Assembly: GCF_001663375.1 (NCBI RefSeq)
Contig: NZ_LCTF01000023.1
Span: 1-41,549 of the forward strand
Direction: 5' to 3'
Length of the DNA stretch: 41,549 nucleotides
Source of the DNA: Caldivirga sp. MU80
GTDB taxonomy: Archaea > Thermoproteota > Thermoprotei > Thermoproteales > Thermocladiaceae
The notes beneath the pieces were generated by a model. It did no database searches. It was not told the DNA's origin and was given only the letters and a program-made list of their open reading frames with translations. Numbering within the stretch: position 1 is the stretch's first letter; each line of letters opens with the position of its first letter. The position numbers and the translations under genes were made by a program. This document shows positions 1-8,577 of the stretch, piece after piece.

Positions 1-595
1 GCTTCAGCACACTGTACTCCTCCCTGGTTAACTCCGCCATTGCCGGTATGAAGGGCCACTCAATAAACCTCTCAACACCCTTAAACAAAGCCCTAATGCT
101 CGGGCTCTCCTCCTCAAGCATCGTGAAAACCTTATCAACCCTAACACTGATGAACCTACCAACCGTATTCAGAGCAATTGCAAGGAACATGAGAGCTGAG
201 GACAACCACCTAAGCCCACCAGCCATGGCTATAATGACATCGCAAGGTGCATAACCCTCAATAATGCTTCTTAACATAGCCACATTGGTCATAAGCCCAA
301 GCTTTGGGTTAAGCCACACATCCCTAACCTCAATGTTTAAACCCTTGAAGGCCTTACTTATGAACTCACTTATGAACTTACGCAGCTCCTCCATAGCCTC
401 CGTCGGCTGCCTCCTCCTACCCCTAATCACGCTCTCAGGCACAGACCTAGGCTCACTATTCACAAGAATAACCACATCACCATCATGAAACCCAACACTC
501 ATCAAAGCAATCTCCGCATTACCCGGGTACAAACCAACACTAACCACAACACACCTCCTATTCAACTTCTCCAAAGACGGAGAAGAAACAACCAT
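1..595 (-). CDS. csa3: Csa3-type CARF-domain CRISPR regulator, C-terminus cut by window edge
   Basis: An open frame runs leftward from an ATG at 593-595 off the window edge, giving about 198 residues without a stop. The N-terminus (VVVSVGLYPGNAEIALMSVG) and a later AMAGGLRWLSSALMF segment match the pattern of the CARF (Rossmann-like) ligand-binding domain of Csa3, where a GGLR-type loop lines the cyclic oligoadenylate pocket. The last visible residues (LTREEYSVLK) look like the beginning of the winged helix that normally follows. Csa3 proteins regulate cas operons and CRISPR adaptation genes in crenarchaea. This one is divergent from csa5 with a 56-bp gap holding one TATA-like element. The DNA-binding part is not visible, so a different CARF-HTH subtype is possible, but the position beside a type I-A cassette supports Csa3. 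Confidence 0.82.
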   Translation of the reverse strand, partial: MVVSSPSLEKLNRRCVVVSVGLYPGNAEIALMSVGFHDGDVVILVNSEPRSVPESVIRGRRRQPTEAMEELRKFISEFISKAFKGLNIEVRDVWLNPKLGLMTNVAMLRSIIEGYAPCDVIIAMAGGLRWLSSALMFLAIALNTVGRFISVRVDKVFTMLEEESPSIRALFKGVERFIEWPFIPAMAELTREEYSVLK

Positions 596-621
596 AATTG
601 GATATGTGAATCCAAGTGAAG

Positions 622-629
622 TTTAAAAA
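622..629. promoter_or_regulatory. Shared TATA-like element between csa3 and the csa5-cas6 operon
   Basis: TTTAAAAA is the only clear TATA-like element in the 56-bp gap. Its centre is about 26.5 bp from the csa5 ATG at 652 and about 30.5 bp from the csa3 ATG at 595. It could therefore drive both divergent units, with leaderless or nearly leaderless transcripts. Confidence 0.55.
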
Positions 630-651
630 CATAAGCGGGTTAATCACTTGT

Positions 652-1008
652 ATGGAAGAAGAGGAGAAGAAACAACAGGAGGGTAAGGAGTTTCTTGGTA
701 GTATAATTGACATGTTGGCTAAGCTTGCTTCTGACAAGATGTATGGACCCCTTGATGTTTTAGCAACTACTCCAGATATTTCAGTGGCCCTAGGCTCATT
801 ATATAATGCCATTAGGTATGCCAAGAGCCAGGGATACACAATACCTAGTGAAGAGGAATTCAATGCTTTCGTGGCTATTGCAAAGAAGAACCCCGAGGTC
901 ATGAGGGAAATAGCCATCAAGGCTTTGATTAGGGCGGAAAAGATGAAGCAACCACAGCAACAGACGCAACAACAATCTGATAGGAAGGAGAGTAAGCAGG
1001 TAGGGTGA
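652..1008 (+). CDS. csa5: Csa5, small subunit of the type I-A Cascade
   Basis: The product is 118 residues, mostly alpha-helical, with an acidic/lysine N-terminus (MEEEEKKQ) and a Gln-rich tail (QPQQQTQQQ). Length, order and helical character fit Csa5, the small Cascade subunit of type I-A systems that helps stabilise the R-loop. A GTG at 616 in the same frame would add 12 residues. The ATG at 652 is preferred because TTTAAAAA at 622-629 lies 26-27 bp upstream, as expected for a leaderless transcript, and a start at 616 would put the TATA element inside the gene. The stop overlaps a possible GTG start of cas7. The assignment rests on position and general character more than on a strong motif. 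Confidence 0.75.
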   Translation: MEEEEKKQQEGKEFLGSIIDMLAKLASDKMYGPLDVLATTPDISVALGSLYNAIRYAKSQGYTIPSEEEFNAFVAIAKKNPEVMREIAIKALIRAEKMKQPQQQTQQQSDRKESKQVG

Positions 1009-1013
1009 TAGGT

Positions 1014-2009
1014 ATGGTTTTCGTATCCTTTGGCTTTAGGTTTAGGGTTAATGTGGAGGCCATGAACATGGTCGAGAGCGTTGGCAACTATAGTCGCCAT
1101 AGGGTTGCGCCAATCATTAGGCGCTTCATAGAGGACGACAAAGTTAGGTATGAGGTCCAATTCCTACCCGTAGTAAGCGGGCAATCAGTGGCTAATGCGT
1201 ATATGAGGGCTTTGACGGATCTCGCCGTTAGTAGGAACATACCGGTTTGTGATATGTGTAGAAGCTACATGGAGTTAGGTGGCTTCCCGAAGAGACCCAA
1301 TGAGTTGAAGGATGTTGCTGTGAGGATTCAAGAGTGTGCAGTTGAGGACATAACAGGTTTCATGGCTGCACCTCCTGGTGGGGGCCAAGCGGTCAGGAGG
1401 ACCTCACGTGTCCAATTCAGTTACTTAATTCCCGACGCTGACAGTGCACGCCATGTATCACCAATGCCGCAGTTTCACGTTAGGTATGGAAAAGAGGAGC
1501 AGATGATATTTAATGTCGAGAGCGGGTCGGCCATTTATACCTTAATTACTAATATAGACGTTGATGGGATAGGGAGAATAGATAGTGATAAAATAGTCGT
1601 AAATAATAGAAAGGATAGAATCACCTTAGCAATTGAAGCACTCGCATTAATGATCAACGGCGGTTACGTAGGTGCTAAGAAGAGTAGGTATTTCCCACAG
1701 ATGGAACCCCTGGGCGCGGTAGCCGTGGTTTCACACCCGTACCCATTAGTCGTATCTCCACCTAAGGTGAGACAGGATAGTAATGGTACATTAGCGCCAT
1801 GGTATTTAGAAGATACCGTGGCGAGGGCCCTCAGATTCAGGCAAATGTTTAACGCAACGGTGAAGATATTCTATCTAGATAATGAATTCAACTGGGTACC
1901 TCAATCCGATGAAGCTAAGAAAATTATTGAACGGGTTAATGACATAAATTCCCTAATAGATAAAGTAAAGAATGAAGTGTTAGGGCAAACGAAGGATGGA
2001 ACTGCCTAA
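1014..2009 (+). CDS. cas7: Cas7 (Csa2/DevR family) backbone subunit of type I-A Cascade
   Basis: The 331-residue protein opens with a beta strand and the segment VNVEAMNMVESVGNYSRHR, which is characteristic of Csa2/Cas7 proteins that polymerise along crRNA to form the Cascade backbone. The length fits the family's 320-350. ATG 1014 is preferred over an in-frame GTG at 1005 because a GGTGAT motif at 1004-1009 sits just ahead of it as a ribosome-binding site. The gene follows csa5 almost without a gap and is 21 bp from cas5a. Base composition is AT-rich with many ATA, AAT and TTA codons, like the following cas genes and unlike cas6. Confidence 0.93.
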   Translation: MVFVSFGFRFRVNVEAMNMVESVGNYSRHRVAPIIRRFIEDDKVRYEVQFLPVVSGQSVANAYMRALTDLAVSRNIPVCDMCRSYMELGGFPKRPNELKDVAVRIQECAVEDITGFMAAPPGGGQAVRRTSRVQFSYLIPDADSARHVSPMPQFHVRYGKEEQMIFNVESGSAIYTLITNIDVDGIGRIDSDKIVVNNRKDRITLAIEALALMINGGYVGAKKSRYFPQMEPLGAVAVVSHPYPLVVSPPKVRQDSNGTLAPWYLEDTVARALRFRQMFNATVKIFYLDNEFNWVPQSDEAKKIIERVNDINSLIDKVKNEVLGQTKDGTA

Positions 2010-2030
2010 GCATTATTCAAGGTGTTAATA

Positions 2031-2903
2031 ATGCCTGCTAAAAATGAAAACTTATATGTCGTACTAGTAAAGGCCGACATCCTCACGTTCTCTGTTTTAC
2101 CGCCTTACGTATTGTCATCGCAAGCCGCGCCTGTACCTAGCCCATTAACGCTCATAGGCGCCCTGATGTATCCCATTAAGAGGTTTGAGGATAACGCGAT
2201 TAGTGAGGGAATGACAATTCAAGACCTGGTTAAAGAGGCGTATGAGAGGTGGGGTGTTAGATACGCATCGTTCTGGGTACCACCATACACTGAAACAACA
2301 ACCCTCGAGAGAGACCTCGGACTTACGTATCAAAGACCACAACGAGCAAGGTGGATAACTGAGGAAAACATCGTAAAGTGCCTAGATTACATAAGTAAAA
2401 GAAACAGTGGTGTCGAAGTTGAGGATATTGATATAGCATGTAAGAGTTTATACGATGAGGCGTTACAAAATATGTGGGGTGTAAGTTCAAGGTCAATGAC
2501 CTTTTTCGCAACTCCATCTTACTTACTATACATTACGGATAACAAAAATGTAAGCAGATATACGTGGTTAATAACCAGGATTGGGCGTAAAGAGGATATA
2601 GCAATTATATATGATGTGGAAATGTATGAGTTACAAAAAATGATCATTAATACCTATGATAAATGTAAAACACAATTTTACATACCAGCCAGATTAATGA
2701 AGGGGCGTCCAGAAAATACCGCGTCATGGGTTTTAAACAATGTAATCAATGGTAATCTCATAAAAGAGGAATTCATAATACCAATACCAATATACGGTGA
2801 TAAAATACAGTACCATCCCGATCTCGATAAAGCGATCATTATTAACCTCCCAATTAACGGATCAAACGAGTGCGTAGCAATACCCAAGGAGGTGATCCTA
2901 TAA
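2031..2903 (+). CDS. cas5a: Cas5a, crRNA 5'-handle binding subunit of type I-A Cascade
   Basis: The 290-residue protein contains VLVKADILTFSVLPPYVLSS followed by APVPSPLTLIGALMYPIKRF. The second segment resembles the conserved Cas5 region (Ser-Pro-small residue-Gly-hydrophobic) that follows the first RAMP strand. Cas5 caps the Cas7 filament and holds the crRNA 5' handle. The ATG at 2031 is chosen over the GTG at 2022 because AAGGTG at 2019-2024 forms a ribosome-binding site six bases ahead. The stop TAA overlaps the next ATG by one base, suggesting translational coupling to the Cas8-like subunit. Confidence 0.88.
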   Translation: MPAKNENLYVVLVKADILTFSVLPPYVLSSQAAPVPSPLTLIGALMYPIKRFEDNAISEGMTIQDLVKEAYERWGVRYASFWVPPYTETTTLERDLGLTYQRPQRARWITEENIVKCLDYISKRNSGVEVEDIDIACKSLYDEALQNMWGVSSRSMTFFATPSYLLYITDNKNVSRYTWLITRIGRKEDIAIIYDVEMYELQKMIINTYDKCKTQFYIPARLMKGRPENTASWVLNNVINGNLIKEEFIIPIPIYGDKIQYHPDLDKAIIINLPINGSNECVAIPKEVIL

Positions 2904-4051
2904 TGAGTAAAGATCGTAGGAGAATCTCGAAAAGAGACTCTGAATCGAGTGCCGTATGTATCGATTTAAAGAACCTTATGGAATTCAGGCACTTATCATT
3001 TGCGCAGTTTGTTCGATTCGCGATTGTGTATACGACCGGTGAAGATCCATTTAATAAGCCAATTGGTAATCCATCACCAATCCTGGATGAAGCTAAAAGG
3101 CTCGTCAATAGTTTAATGAGCGATGTAAAGAAGAGGTATGAAAAGGTCAACAATTCCAGGTTGAAAAAAGCAGTCGAAGCTGAAAAAGAGGAGCTCGAGG
3201 AAATTCTTACGAAAATAAATAGTGATCAGGAAGAAGCATTGAACACGGAGTTCTTCATGGATTATGAATTTAAGGAGTACGTAAGGATTTGGGGTGGGCG
3301 TGGAAAAGCGGTTCGTGATGTACTTAAAACACGAAGCTACATGCTGGGTCTTTATGAACTCGGTATGTATTTAACAAGAATTGCTAGGGGTGGTAGAAAC
3401 GATAAGGATGCGTTTCTTTTAGTAGAGCCTAGTTACTATCTGCACTATTATAATAAAGTGTTAGATATTGATGGCTTTAGGAAGTTTTATCTCGGTATTC
3501 GTGATTTTATGAAATATCATGAGGAAATTCAACGCCAAGGCGGAAATCATAAGTTGGGTGAAACCGCCTTTTTAACACTCTTGAGTGGACTTGCCATTGA
3601 TAAATTATTTGAGTTACTGAGAGATAAACATGAGTACGACCAAACTTATGGTGAAATTATGGATTTAGTAAATAATGGCGCCTTGGTTCTTTATAGGGTT
3701 AGTGAAAGTGGAGTTACGCCTTATGATTTGACTAACCTAGCTAAAGTAGTTCTAAGAATGAGAGCTGCGGATGCGCTGGCTGACATAGCTAGATCGCTTC
3801 AAACGTATCATTCTGGTGGTAGGCACGATGTTGAAAATTATGTAGCTAATTTGGCGAACATTATTGGAGGTAACATATTTGCTTACGCAATAGGTAAGGA
3901 TTTACGCCATATATACTACACGGTTAGGTCGATAGTTGCTGGTTCATTTGATGAAGATATGAATAAAGCCTTAGGTGCTGAAGGTTGGGCTAAGTTAAAA
4001 TCTAAGTTATTAAGCATAAAGGTGATTGCATGGCAGAAAGAATTGCAATAA
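2903..4051 (+). CDS. cas8a: Probable Cas8a-type large subunit of type I-A Cascade
   Basis: This 382-residue, strongly helical and charged protein has no motif I can name with certainty. It lies exactly where the large subunit is expected, between cas5a and cas3', and no other gene in the operon could fill that role, so it is called Cas8a-like by elimination. Large subunits recognise the PAM and diverge quickly, which explains weak resemblance. The start at ATG 2903 is fixed by an excellent ribosome-binding site, AAGGAGGTGAT at 2886-2896. An upstream in-frame start at 2870 would lie within cas5a. The 3' end overlaps cas3' by 22 bases. It could also be a family-specific accessory subunit if the true Cas8 is elsewhere. 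Confidence 0.62.
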   Translation: MSKDRRRISKRDSESSAVCIDLKNLMEFRHLSFAQFVRFAIVYTTGEDPFNKPIGNPSPILDEAKRLVNSLMSDVKKRYEKVNNSRLKKAVEAEKEELEEILTKINSDQEEALNTEFFMDYEFKEYVRIWGGRGKAVRDVLKTRSYMLGLYELGMYLTRIARGGRNDKDAFLLVEPSYYLHYYNKVLDIDGFRKFYLGIRDFMKYHEEIQRQGGNHKLGETAFLTLLSGLAIDKLFELLRDKHEYDQTYGEIMDLVNNGALVLYRVSESGVTPYDLTNLAKVVLRMRAADALADIARSLQTYHSGGRHDVENYVANLANIIGGNIFAYAIGKDLRHIYYTVRSIVAGSFDEDMNKALGAEGWAKLKSKLLSIKVIAWQKELQ

Positions 4052-5643
4052 CCGAGGTAATTAATTTATTCGAGAAGGGTAAAAGACACCTTATAATTGA
4101 GTTACCAACGGGTTATGGTAAAAGTACGGCGGGTATAAGGTTATACGAGTTAATTAAGAAACTTGGACCTGAGGATAGGATCATTCACGTATTGCCTCTC
4201 CGCGCTATAGTTGAGGATTTGGCAAATAGGTTTAATGGCAGGATTGATGGGACGGTTGCGTACCAAGCAGGTATTCGAATCCTCAATATTAGGAAGGAGC
4301 CATTCTTTGATGCGGACTATACCATCACTACCATGGATTCCTTTGCCCATAATTTCTTCAAGTTCCCAATAACGGAGCTTTATAACGAGAAGAAGCACTA
4401 TTATATTCCATTTACTCGGATTTACGTTTCGAGCGTGATATTTGATGAGGCTCATTTATTCGCCTCTGAGGAGAAGGTTGGTACTGTATTCCTGACAAGC
4501 ATTGAGCTTCTTGAGAAGATGGGTAACCCGCTCATAATAATGAGCGCTACAATTCCGCAGAATATCAAGCAAGAGTTGGTCAAGGCCGTTAATGATCTCG
4601 TTATTGTTAGGCTTGGAAAAAAGGCTGAGAATAACGTAAGTAGGGGTAGGGAAATTGTTGTGAAGGATGATGACTTCGTGGGGAAGGTAACTAGGATAAA
4701 ATACACGCTTGAGTTCATAGAGTATCGGCTTGATTCTATTGTGAAAAAAGCCGCTGATCTATTGCAGGATGTGGGTCTAAAACGTGTACTTATTATCCTT
4801 GATAATATTAATGTGGCGATGCAAGTGTATCGCATGCTTCGTGAGAGAGGTTTTAACATTGGTGTTATTCATTCAATGCGAACTAGGAGGGAGAGACTGG
4901 AAATAATTGATAACCTGCGTAAATACGAGGTACTTGTTGGTACTAGCGCGATTGAGGCTGGTGTTGATGTATCGTTTGATACATTAATAACTACACCGAC
5001 TGATGCCCTTGCACTTATACAGCGTACGGGTAGGGTCTGTAGGGATATTAATAAGGAGTGCGAGGGTAAGGTTATTTTAGTAGATGGCTTTGAAAAGAAC
5101 AATAGGAATTTAGTAGATTATTTGAGGAGGAATAATAATATTTGTTGGCGAGTACCGTTTGATTTGGATGGGTGTATTGGATATGAGGAATTGATGAAAG
5201 ACATTTTTATCAAGCCAATTGAATTAGATAGGAAGTACCAGCAACAGTTATGGAACATATTTAACTTCGTATTCATACCTAGGAACATCTTGGACGCGTT
5301 CTTCGAGAGTAAGGACTTTTCACTTGTTAGGGAACCTATTGTTGAGGTTTATACAAAAGGTTTGTCAAACTTTATTAGTGATACTTATGAAAATGTAATC
5401 CTTGATTCATTCACAAGCGATCTCGGAAATCTTCAAAGAATAAGTAAGTGCGTAGAAGGGTTAGGCTATATTAAGATAAAGCATGATGAGATACTCAGGG
5501 AACAGGTTAACGATAACGACTTAATAAGGGGCTTTATTAATGGGGATGAGAAATCATACAGCAGTTTTATCAAATTTATCAAAAAATACGAGGCAGGTCC
5601 TATCGTAATTTTGAGAGAGAGTTGTCTCGGTGAGACTCTATGA
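4030..5643 (+). CDS. cas3': Cas3' superfamily 2 helicase of type I-A CRISPR-Cas
   Basis: The 537-residue protein has all core SF2 helicase motifs: Walker A LPTGYGKST (residues 25-33), DEAH Walker B (139-142), SAT (172-174), motif V GTSAIEAGVDVSFD (304-317) and motif VI QRTGR (331-335). In type I-A the helicase (Cas3') and HD nuclease (Cas3'') are separate polypeptides that join Cascade to unwind and degrade invading DNA. The ATG at 4030 follows a GGTGATT ribosome-binding site at 4021-4027. The gene overlaps its upstream neighbour by 22 bases and its downstream partner by four bases (ATGA), so helicase and nuclease are probably translated in coupled fashion. Confidence 0.94.
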   Translation: MAERIAITEVINLFEKGKRHLIIELPTGYGKSTAGIRLYELIKKLGPEDRIIHVLPLRAIVEDLANRFNGRIDGTVAYQAGIRILNIRKEPFFDADYTITTMDSFAHNFFKFPITELYNEKKHYYIPFTRIYVSSVIFDEAHLFASEEKVGTVFLTSIELLEKMGNPLIIMSATIPQNIKQELVKAVNDLVIVRLGKKAENNVSRGREIVVKDDDFVGKVTRIKYTLEFIEYRLDSIVKKAADLLQDVGLKRVLIILDNINVAMQVYRMLRERGFNIGVIHSMRTRRERLEIIDNLRKYEVLVGTSAIEAGVDVSFDTLITTPTDALALIQRTGRVCRDINKECEGKVILVDGFEKNNRNLVDYLRRNNNICWRVPFDLDGCIGYEELMKDIFIKPIELDRKYQQQLWNIFNFVFIPRNILDAFFESKDFSLVREPIVEVYTKGLSNFISDTYENVILDSFTSDLGNLQRISKCVEGLGYIKIKHDEILREQVNDNDLIRGFINGDEKSYSSFIKFIKKYEAGPIVILRESCLGETL

Positions 5644-6344
5644 CTTGTTACGCATATTATCCAAATCCAATGAAGGATAAGGAAAAGTCTGAAGAGTTTA
5701 ATAGGCACTCTATAGACGTTGTTGAGTACATGTTTAAGGACTTGGCGTCACTCACGAACGCGGTCATTAATACAATCAGTGTAAGGCTTGGCGTGAGTAG
5801 GGACCTGGTGCACGATGCGGTCTTACTAGCTGGTTTACTTCATGATCTAGGTAAGGTAGATAAACAATACCAGGAAAAGCCAAATCACGGCTTTAGCAAT
5901 CATGAGGTTCTCTCAACAACTGCGATTCGCAATATCGCATTTAAGCTAATTAAGAAAGACAGCACAGAAGGTCTTTTTCTTGATTTATTGACGCTTCCAA
6001 TTCTTCTTCACCATTACGTGCAAGCTGATCCATATAAGCATATTCATTATATTATAAGCATAAAAAAGGAGAGGATTGATGTATATAAAGATTGCATTGA
6101 TCAATTAAACGAGGTTATTAATTATGGGCTTATCCACGTACAAAGTGATCTTGGCAAGAAAATAATGCACGAATTAAAAAATAAATTAAGTAAATTCGAA
6201 ATCGAAATATTTTTAGATAAAGAACTCAAGAATTTCTTACTCAGTAATGTATTCTATCCACATAAGCCGGCAATAATGGCAATAGCTGGTTTGTTGAATG
6301 AGGCTGATGGTACGATAGCTAAGATGAATAGAAATATACGGTGA
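5640..6344 (+). CDS. cas3'': Cas3'' HD-family nuclease of type I-A CRISPR-Cas
   Basis: The 234-residue protein carries an HD-nuclease signature: an early His (H23), LLAGLLHDLGKVDKQYQ with the metal-binding HD pair at residues 68-69, FSNHEV with His88, and LLHHYVQADPY around residues 123-132. These are the metal ligands expected for the single-strand DNase partner of Cas3'. The start overlaps the cas3' stop (ATGA) and the stop overlaps the GTG of cas6. It is the last gene of the AT-rich block; composition changes sharply at cas6. Confidence 0.93.
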   Translation: MTCYAYYPNPMKDKEKSEEFNRHSIDVVEYMFKDLASLTNAVINTISVRLGVSRDLVHDAVLLAGLLHDLGKVDKQYQEKPNHGFSNHEVLSTTAIRNIAFKLIKKDSTEGLFLDLLTLPILLHHYVQADPYKHIHYIISIKKERIDVYKDCIDQLNEVINYGLIHVQSDLGKKIMHELKNKLSKFEIEIFLDKELKNFLLSNVFYPHKPAIMAIAGLLNEADGTIAKMNRNIR

Positions 6345-7168
6345 CTATAGTGCTTGGTGTTGGTTTGGTTGTTAGGTTTAGCGTTGATTGGGAGGTTGGG
6401 GTTGGTTCTTGGTGTGGTCGGTTTCTTAGTAGGCTTGTTGGTGAGGTTCTTGAGGGTGTTGGTGTTAGGGTTCCTCATGGTGCAGAGGTTAAGCCCTTCT
6501 CAATTAGCCCCATTTTTGATGTCAATGGTCGTGTGGTTGGTAGGCTTGTTCCTGGTAACGCTTACTGGTTTAGGGTTTCGTTTATGTGCAATATGGTTGA
6601 TTGCGGTAGGGTGGTTAATGCCTTTGTTCGTGATAGTTATGCGCTGAGTAGTGGTGGGGTTGTTAGGGTTTTCGGTGTGGAGGTTAGTGAGCTTAGGCTC
6701 AACAGCAACACTGGCGGTAGGGCTGTTGTTAATTGGGGTGTTAGGTTTTGGCCCACTGTCTTCACCTTCAGGAGCCGTTACGTAGCCTGGCCGAGCCCAG
6801 CGAGGTTCCTGTCCTCGGCTGCCCGTTCCCTAGTTAGCCTCATCCATGGGTCAAGCATCGTCCTCAGTAAGGATGGTGGAAAACTGAGTGGAGTTATTAA
6901 TGGTGTTGATGTTAAGGATTTCATTAAGGACCTGGTGTTTAACACGGAGGTTGTTGGTTTTAGGGTTAGGAGACTTAGGGTTGATCTGGGTGGTGGTAGG
7001 GTTATGCCAGCCTTCCGCGGCGTTGCGGAGTATGTTACCTACACTGATAATGTTAACTTATTTAATGCCCTACTTGACGTTGCTGAGTTTCTTGGAGTCG
7101 GTAAGAATAGGGCCCTTGGCCTAGGTTTCATTAAAATCCTGCACCGTGACGTTAAGCCCCTGGCTTAG
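6341..7168 (+). CDS. cas6: Cas6 CRISPR RNA endoribonuclease
   Basis: The 275-residue protein ends with the glycine-rich loop LGVGKNRALGLGF (residues 251-263), the hallmark of Cas6 enzymes. It also has a central beta-rich RAMP region (GVRFWPTVFTFRSRY, about 133-147). Cas6 cuts the CRISPR repeat transcript to give crRNAs. The start is GTG at 6341, overlapping the cas3'' stop as GTGA. The DNA is notably GT-rich, with GTT, GGT and GTG codons, unlike the AT-rich cas genes just upstream but like csa3 and the flanking chromosome. It is the promoter-distal gene of the operon unless it has a promoter inside cas3''. Confidence 0.9.
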   Translation: MTIVLGVGLVVRFSVDWEVGVGSWCGRFLSRLVGEVLEGVGVRVPHGAEVKPFSISPIFDVNGRVVGRLVPGNAYWFRVSFMCNMVDCGRVVNAFVRDSYALSSGGVVRVFGVEVSELRLNSNTGGRAVVNWGVRFWPTVFTFRSRYVAWPSPARFLSSAARSLVSLIHGSSIVLSKDGGKLSGVINGVDVKDFIKDLVFNTEVVGFRVRRLRVDLGGGRVMPAFRGVAEYVTYTDNVNLFNALLDVAEFLGVGKNRALGLGFIKILHRDVKPLA

Positions 7169-7320
7169 CCTCTGAATTAAAAGACAAATAGGCATGTTTG
7201 AAGGTGCTGAGGCGGTCTCCATACGATTACTCAATAAGAACCATTCACCACGCAGACTAGATTTAAATTTAAGTTTAGGCGCTTGTTAAATACCTGTGCC
7301 TCTAGGTTGGGTGGAGGGCT

Positions 7321-7719
7321 GTGGGTAGGGTTAGTGGTGGAGTTAATGACGTGTTGAGGAGTGTGTTGAATGATGTGGATGGTGTCTTAGCCGTAGCGGT
7401 GGTGGGCGATGGTGGTATTGTCATCGGGTCTGTGGCTAAGGGTGGCTTAAGGTTAGGTAACCTGGAGTTCTCAACCATAGCCACGCTCATAGGTGGCTTA
7501 ACCAGGCGTGTAAGGTCCATTAACCCGGAGAGTTGGTTGGCCAGCTTCACGGGTAGGGTTGTTACCATTAGTGGTGACCAGTCGTCGATAATGGTGGTTA
7601 GTGATGGTGACTTAAGCATGGTAGCCGTCTACGATAACTCAACTGACGTTGACGCCCTAACCTACACCCTCATGAGTAGCCTAGAATCCATTAGGGGTTT
7701 ATTGACCGGTGGCCATTAG
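7321..7719 (+). CDS. Roadblock/LC7-like domain protein
   Basis: The 132-residue protein shows the Roadblock/LC7 pattern: an N-terminal helix (VNDVLRSVLNDVDGVLAVAVV), GDGGIVIGSV, a second long helix (FSTIATLIGGLTRRVRSI), then alternating strands ending in a helix. Archaeal Roadblock proteins are thought to modulate small GTPases or act in cell polarity and regulation; the partner here is unknown. The start is GTG 7321 with GGGTGGAGGG at 7309-7318 as a likely ribosome-binding site. The 152-bp gap from cas6 contains an AT-rich element near 7261-7275 and a TTAAATA near 7284-7290 but no other gene. The following eIF2B-like gene has its own TATA box, so the two are not clearly one operon. Confidence 0.65.
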   Translation: MGRVSGGVNDVLRSVLNDVDGVLAVAVVGDGGIVIGSVAKGGLRLGNLEFSTIATLIGGLTRRVRSINPESWLASFTGRVVTISGDQSSIMVVSDGDLSMVAVYDNSTDVDALTYTLMSSLESIRGLLTGGH

Positions 7720-7723
7720 GGAA

Positions 7724-7731
7724 TTTATAAA
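7724..7731 (+). promoter_or_regulatory. TATA box of the eIF2B-like gene
   Basis: TTTATAAA is centred 27.5 bp ahead of the GTG at 7755, which fits a leaderless transcript and supports that start codon. Confidence 0.7.
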
Positions 7732-7754
7732 AGTGGCAAGATTCATCCTAGTTA

Positions 7755-8558
7755 GTGAGTGTCCCTAGGGGGAGGGGTTATAGGGCTGTGTTGGAGGAGA
7801 TGATTAGTGATAGGGTTCACGGAGCCTCCTGGTACTTCCTGAGGCTCGCCGAGCTTCTTGAGGCTGGGGTTAGTGAGCAGGTCCCCATCGAGACCATGAT
7901 TAGTGACATAAGGTCCATTAGGCCAGGCATGGCTCCACTTGAAAACGTAGCCGAGCTGCTAACCCAGGTTAAGCCCCTTGACCTGTCTAGGGCTATTAGG
8001 GTTTACTGGGGGAGGGCTGAGGAGGGTATTAGGGCTAATTCAAGGTTGTTTATGAATAGGGTTAAATCCATGGTGACTATAAGCTACTCCTCAAACGCCA
8101 GGCTATTCGCCGAGGCGGTTGGGGCTAAGGTGGTGGCCCTTGAGTCAAACCCAGGTGGTGAGGGTAGGATGTGGGGTGGCCACGGTGGCCTGGTGGTCCC
8201 GGACCTAACAATGCCGTACTTCATAGCCAACTCCGACGCGGTGGTCATGGGTGGTGATGGGCTTTACGAAGGCTTCATAGTGAATAAGGTTGGCTCCCTA
8301 CCACTAGCCCTAACCTCAAGGCACCTGGGTAAGCCAGTCATAGTGGTCCTCGAATCATTCAAAGCACGCAGGTCAAGGCCAAGCCAAGTCTACAGGGTTA
8401 ACGTAGGCGGCATTGAGGTGCCGCTCTTCGACGAAATACCACTAAGCCTAGTGGACGTACTAATCACGGACATAGGGGTATTCACAAGGGTGGATGTGGC
8501 ATACATAGAGGGCAAGTTCAAGGAAACAATACTCAAGTACACATCAACAACCCAGTGA
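7755..8558 (+). CDS. eIF2B alpha / ribose-1,5-bisphosphate isomerase family protein
   Basis: The 267-residue protein has the C-terminal Rossmann-like core of the eIF2B alpha/beta/delta and sugar-phosphate isomerase superfamily: VVALESNPGGEGR (the usual ESRPGGEGR region), then SDAVVMGGDGLYEGFIVNKVGSLPLALTSR, matching the D-x-V-x-x-GAD...NKxGT-x-x-x-A pattern, then PVIVVLES. The family's conserved Asp is kept in MGGDG, but I do not see the catalytic Cys of characterised archaeal ribose-1,5-bisphosphate isomerases. It may be a regulatory or otherwise diverged member. It is somewhat shorter than the usual 300-330 residues. It sits downstream of a Roadblock gene and faces the PIN module tail to tail. 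Confidence 0.75.
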   Translation: MSVPRGRGYRAVLEEMISDRVHGASWYFLRLAELLEAGVSEQVPIETMISDIRSIRPGMAPLENVAELLTQVKPLDLSRAIRVYWGRAEEGIRANSRLFMNRVKSMVTISYSSNARLFAEAVGAKVVALESNPGGEGRMWGGHGGLVVPDLTMPYFIANSDAVVMGGDGLYEGFIVNKVGSLPLALTSRHLGKPVIVVLESFKARRSRPSQVYRVNVGGIEVPLFDEIPLSLVDVLITDIGVFTRVDVAYIEGKFKETILKYTSTTQ

Positions 8559-8577
8559 GGTGGTCAATAATTACCAA

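Noticed and set aside
558-1160. A 200-codon minus-strand frame antisense to csa5 and the start of cas7
   Set aside because: It crosses the csa3 start and the promoter and its translation is low-complexity Cys/Ser-rich, with no family pattern; csa5 on the other strand explains the region.
1-7320. CRISPR array near the cas operon
   Set aside because: No direct repeats of 24-37 bp with regular spacing were seen in any gap of the window; the array must lie elsewhere.
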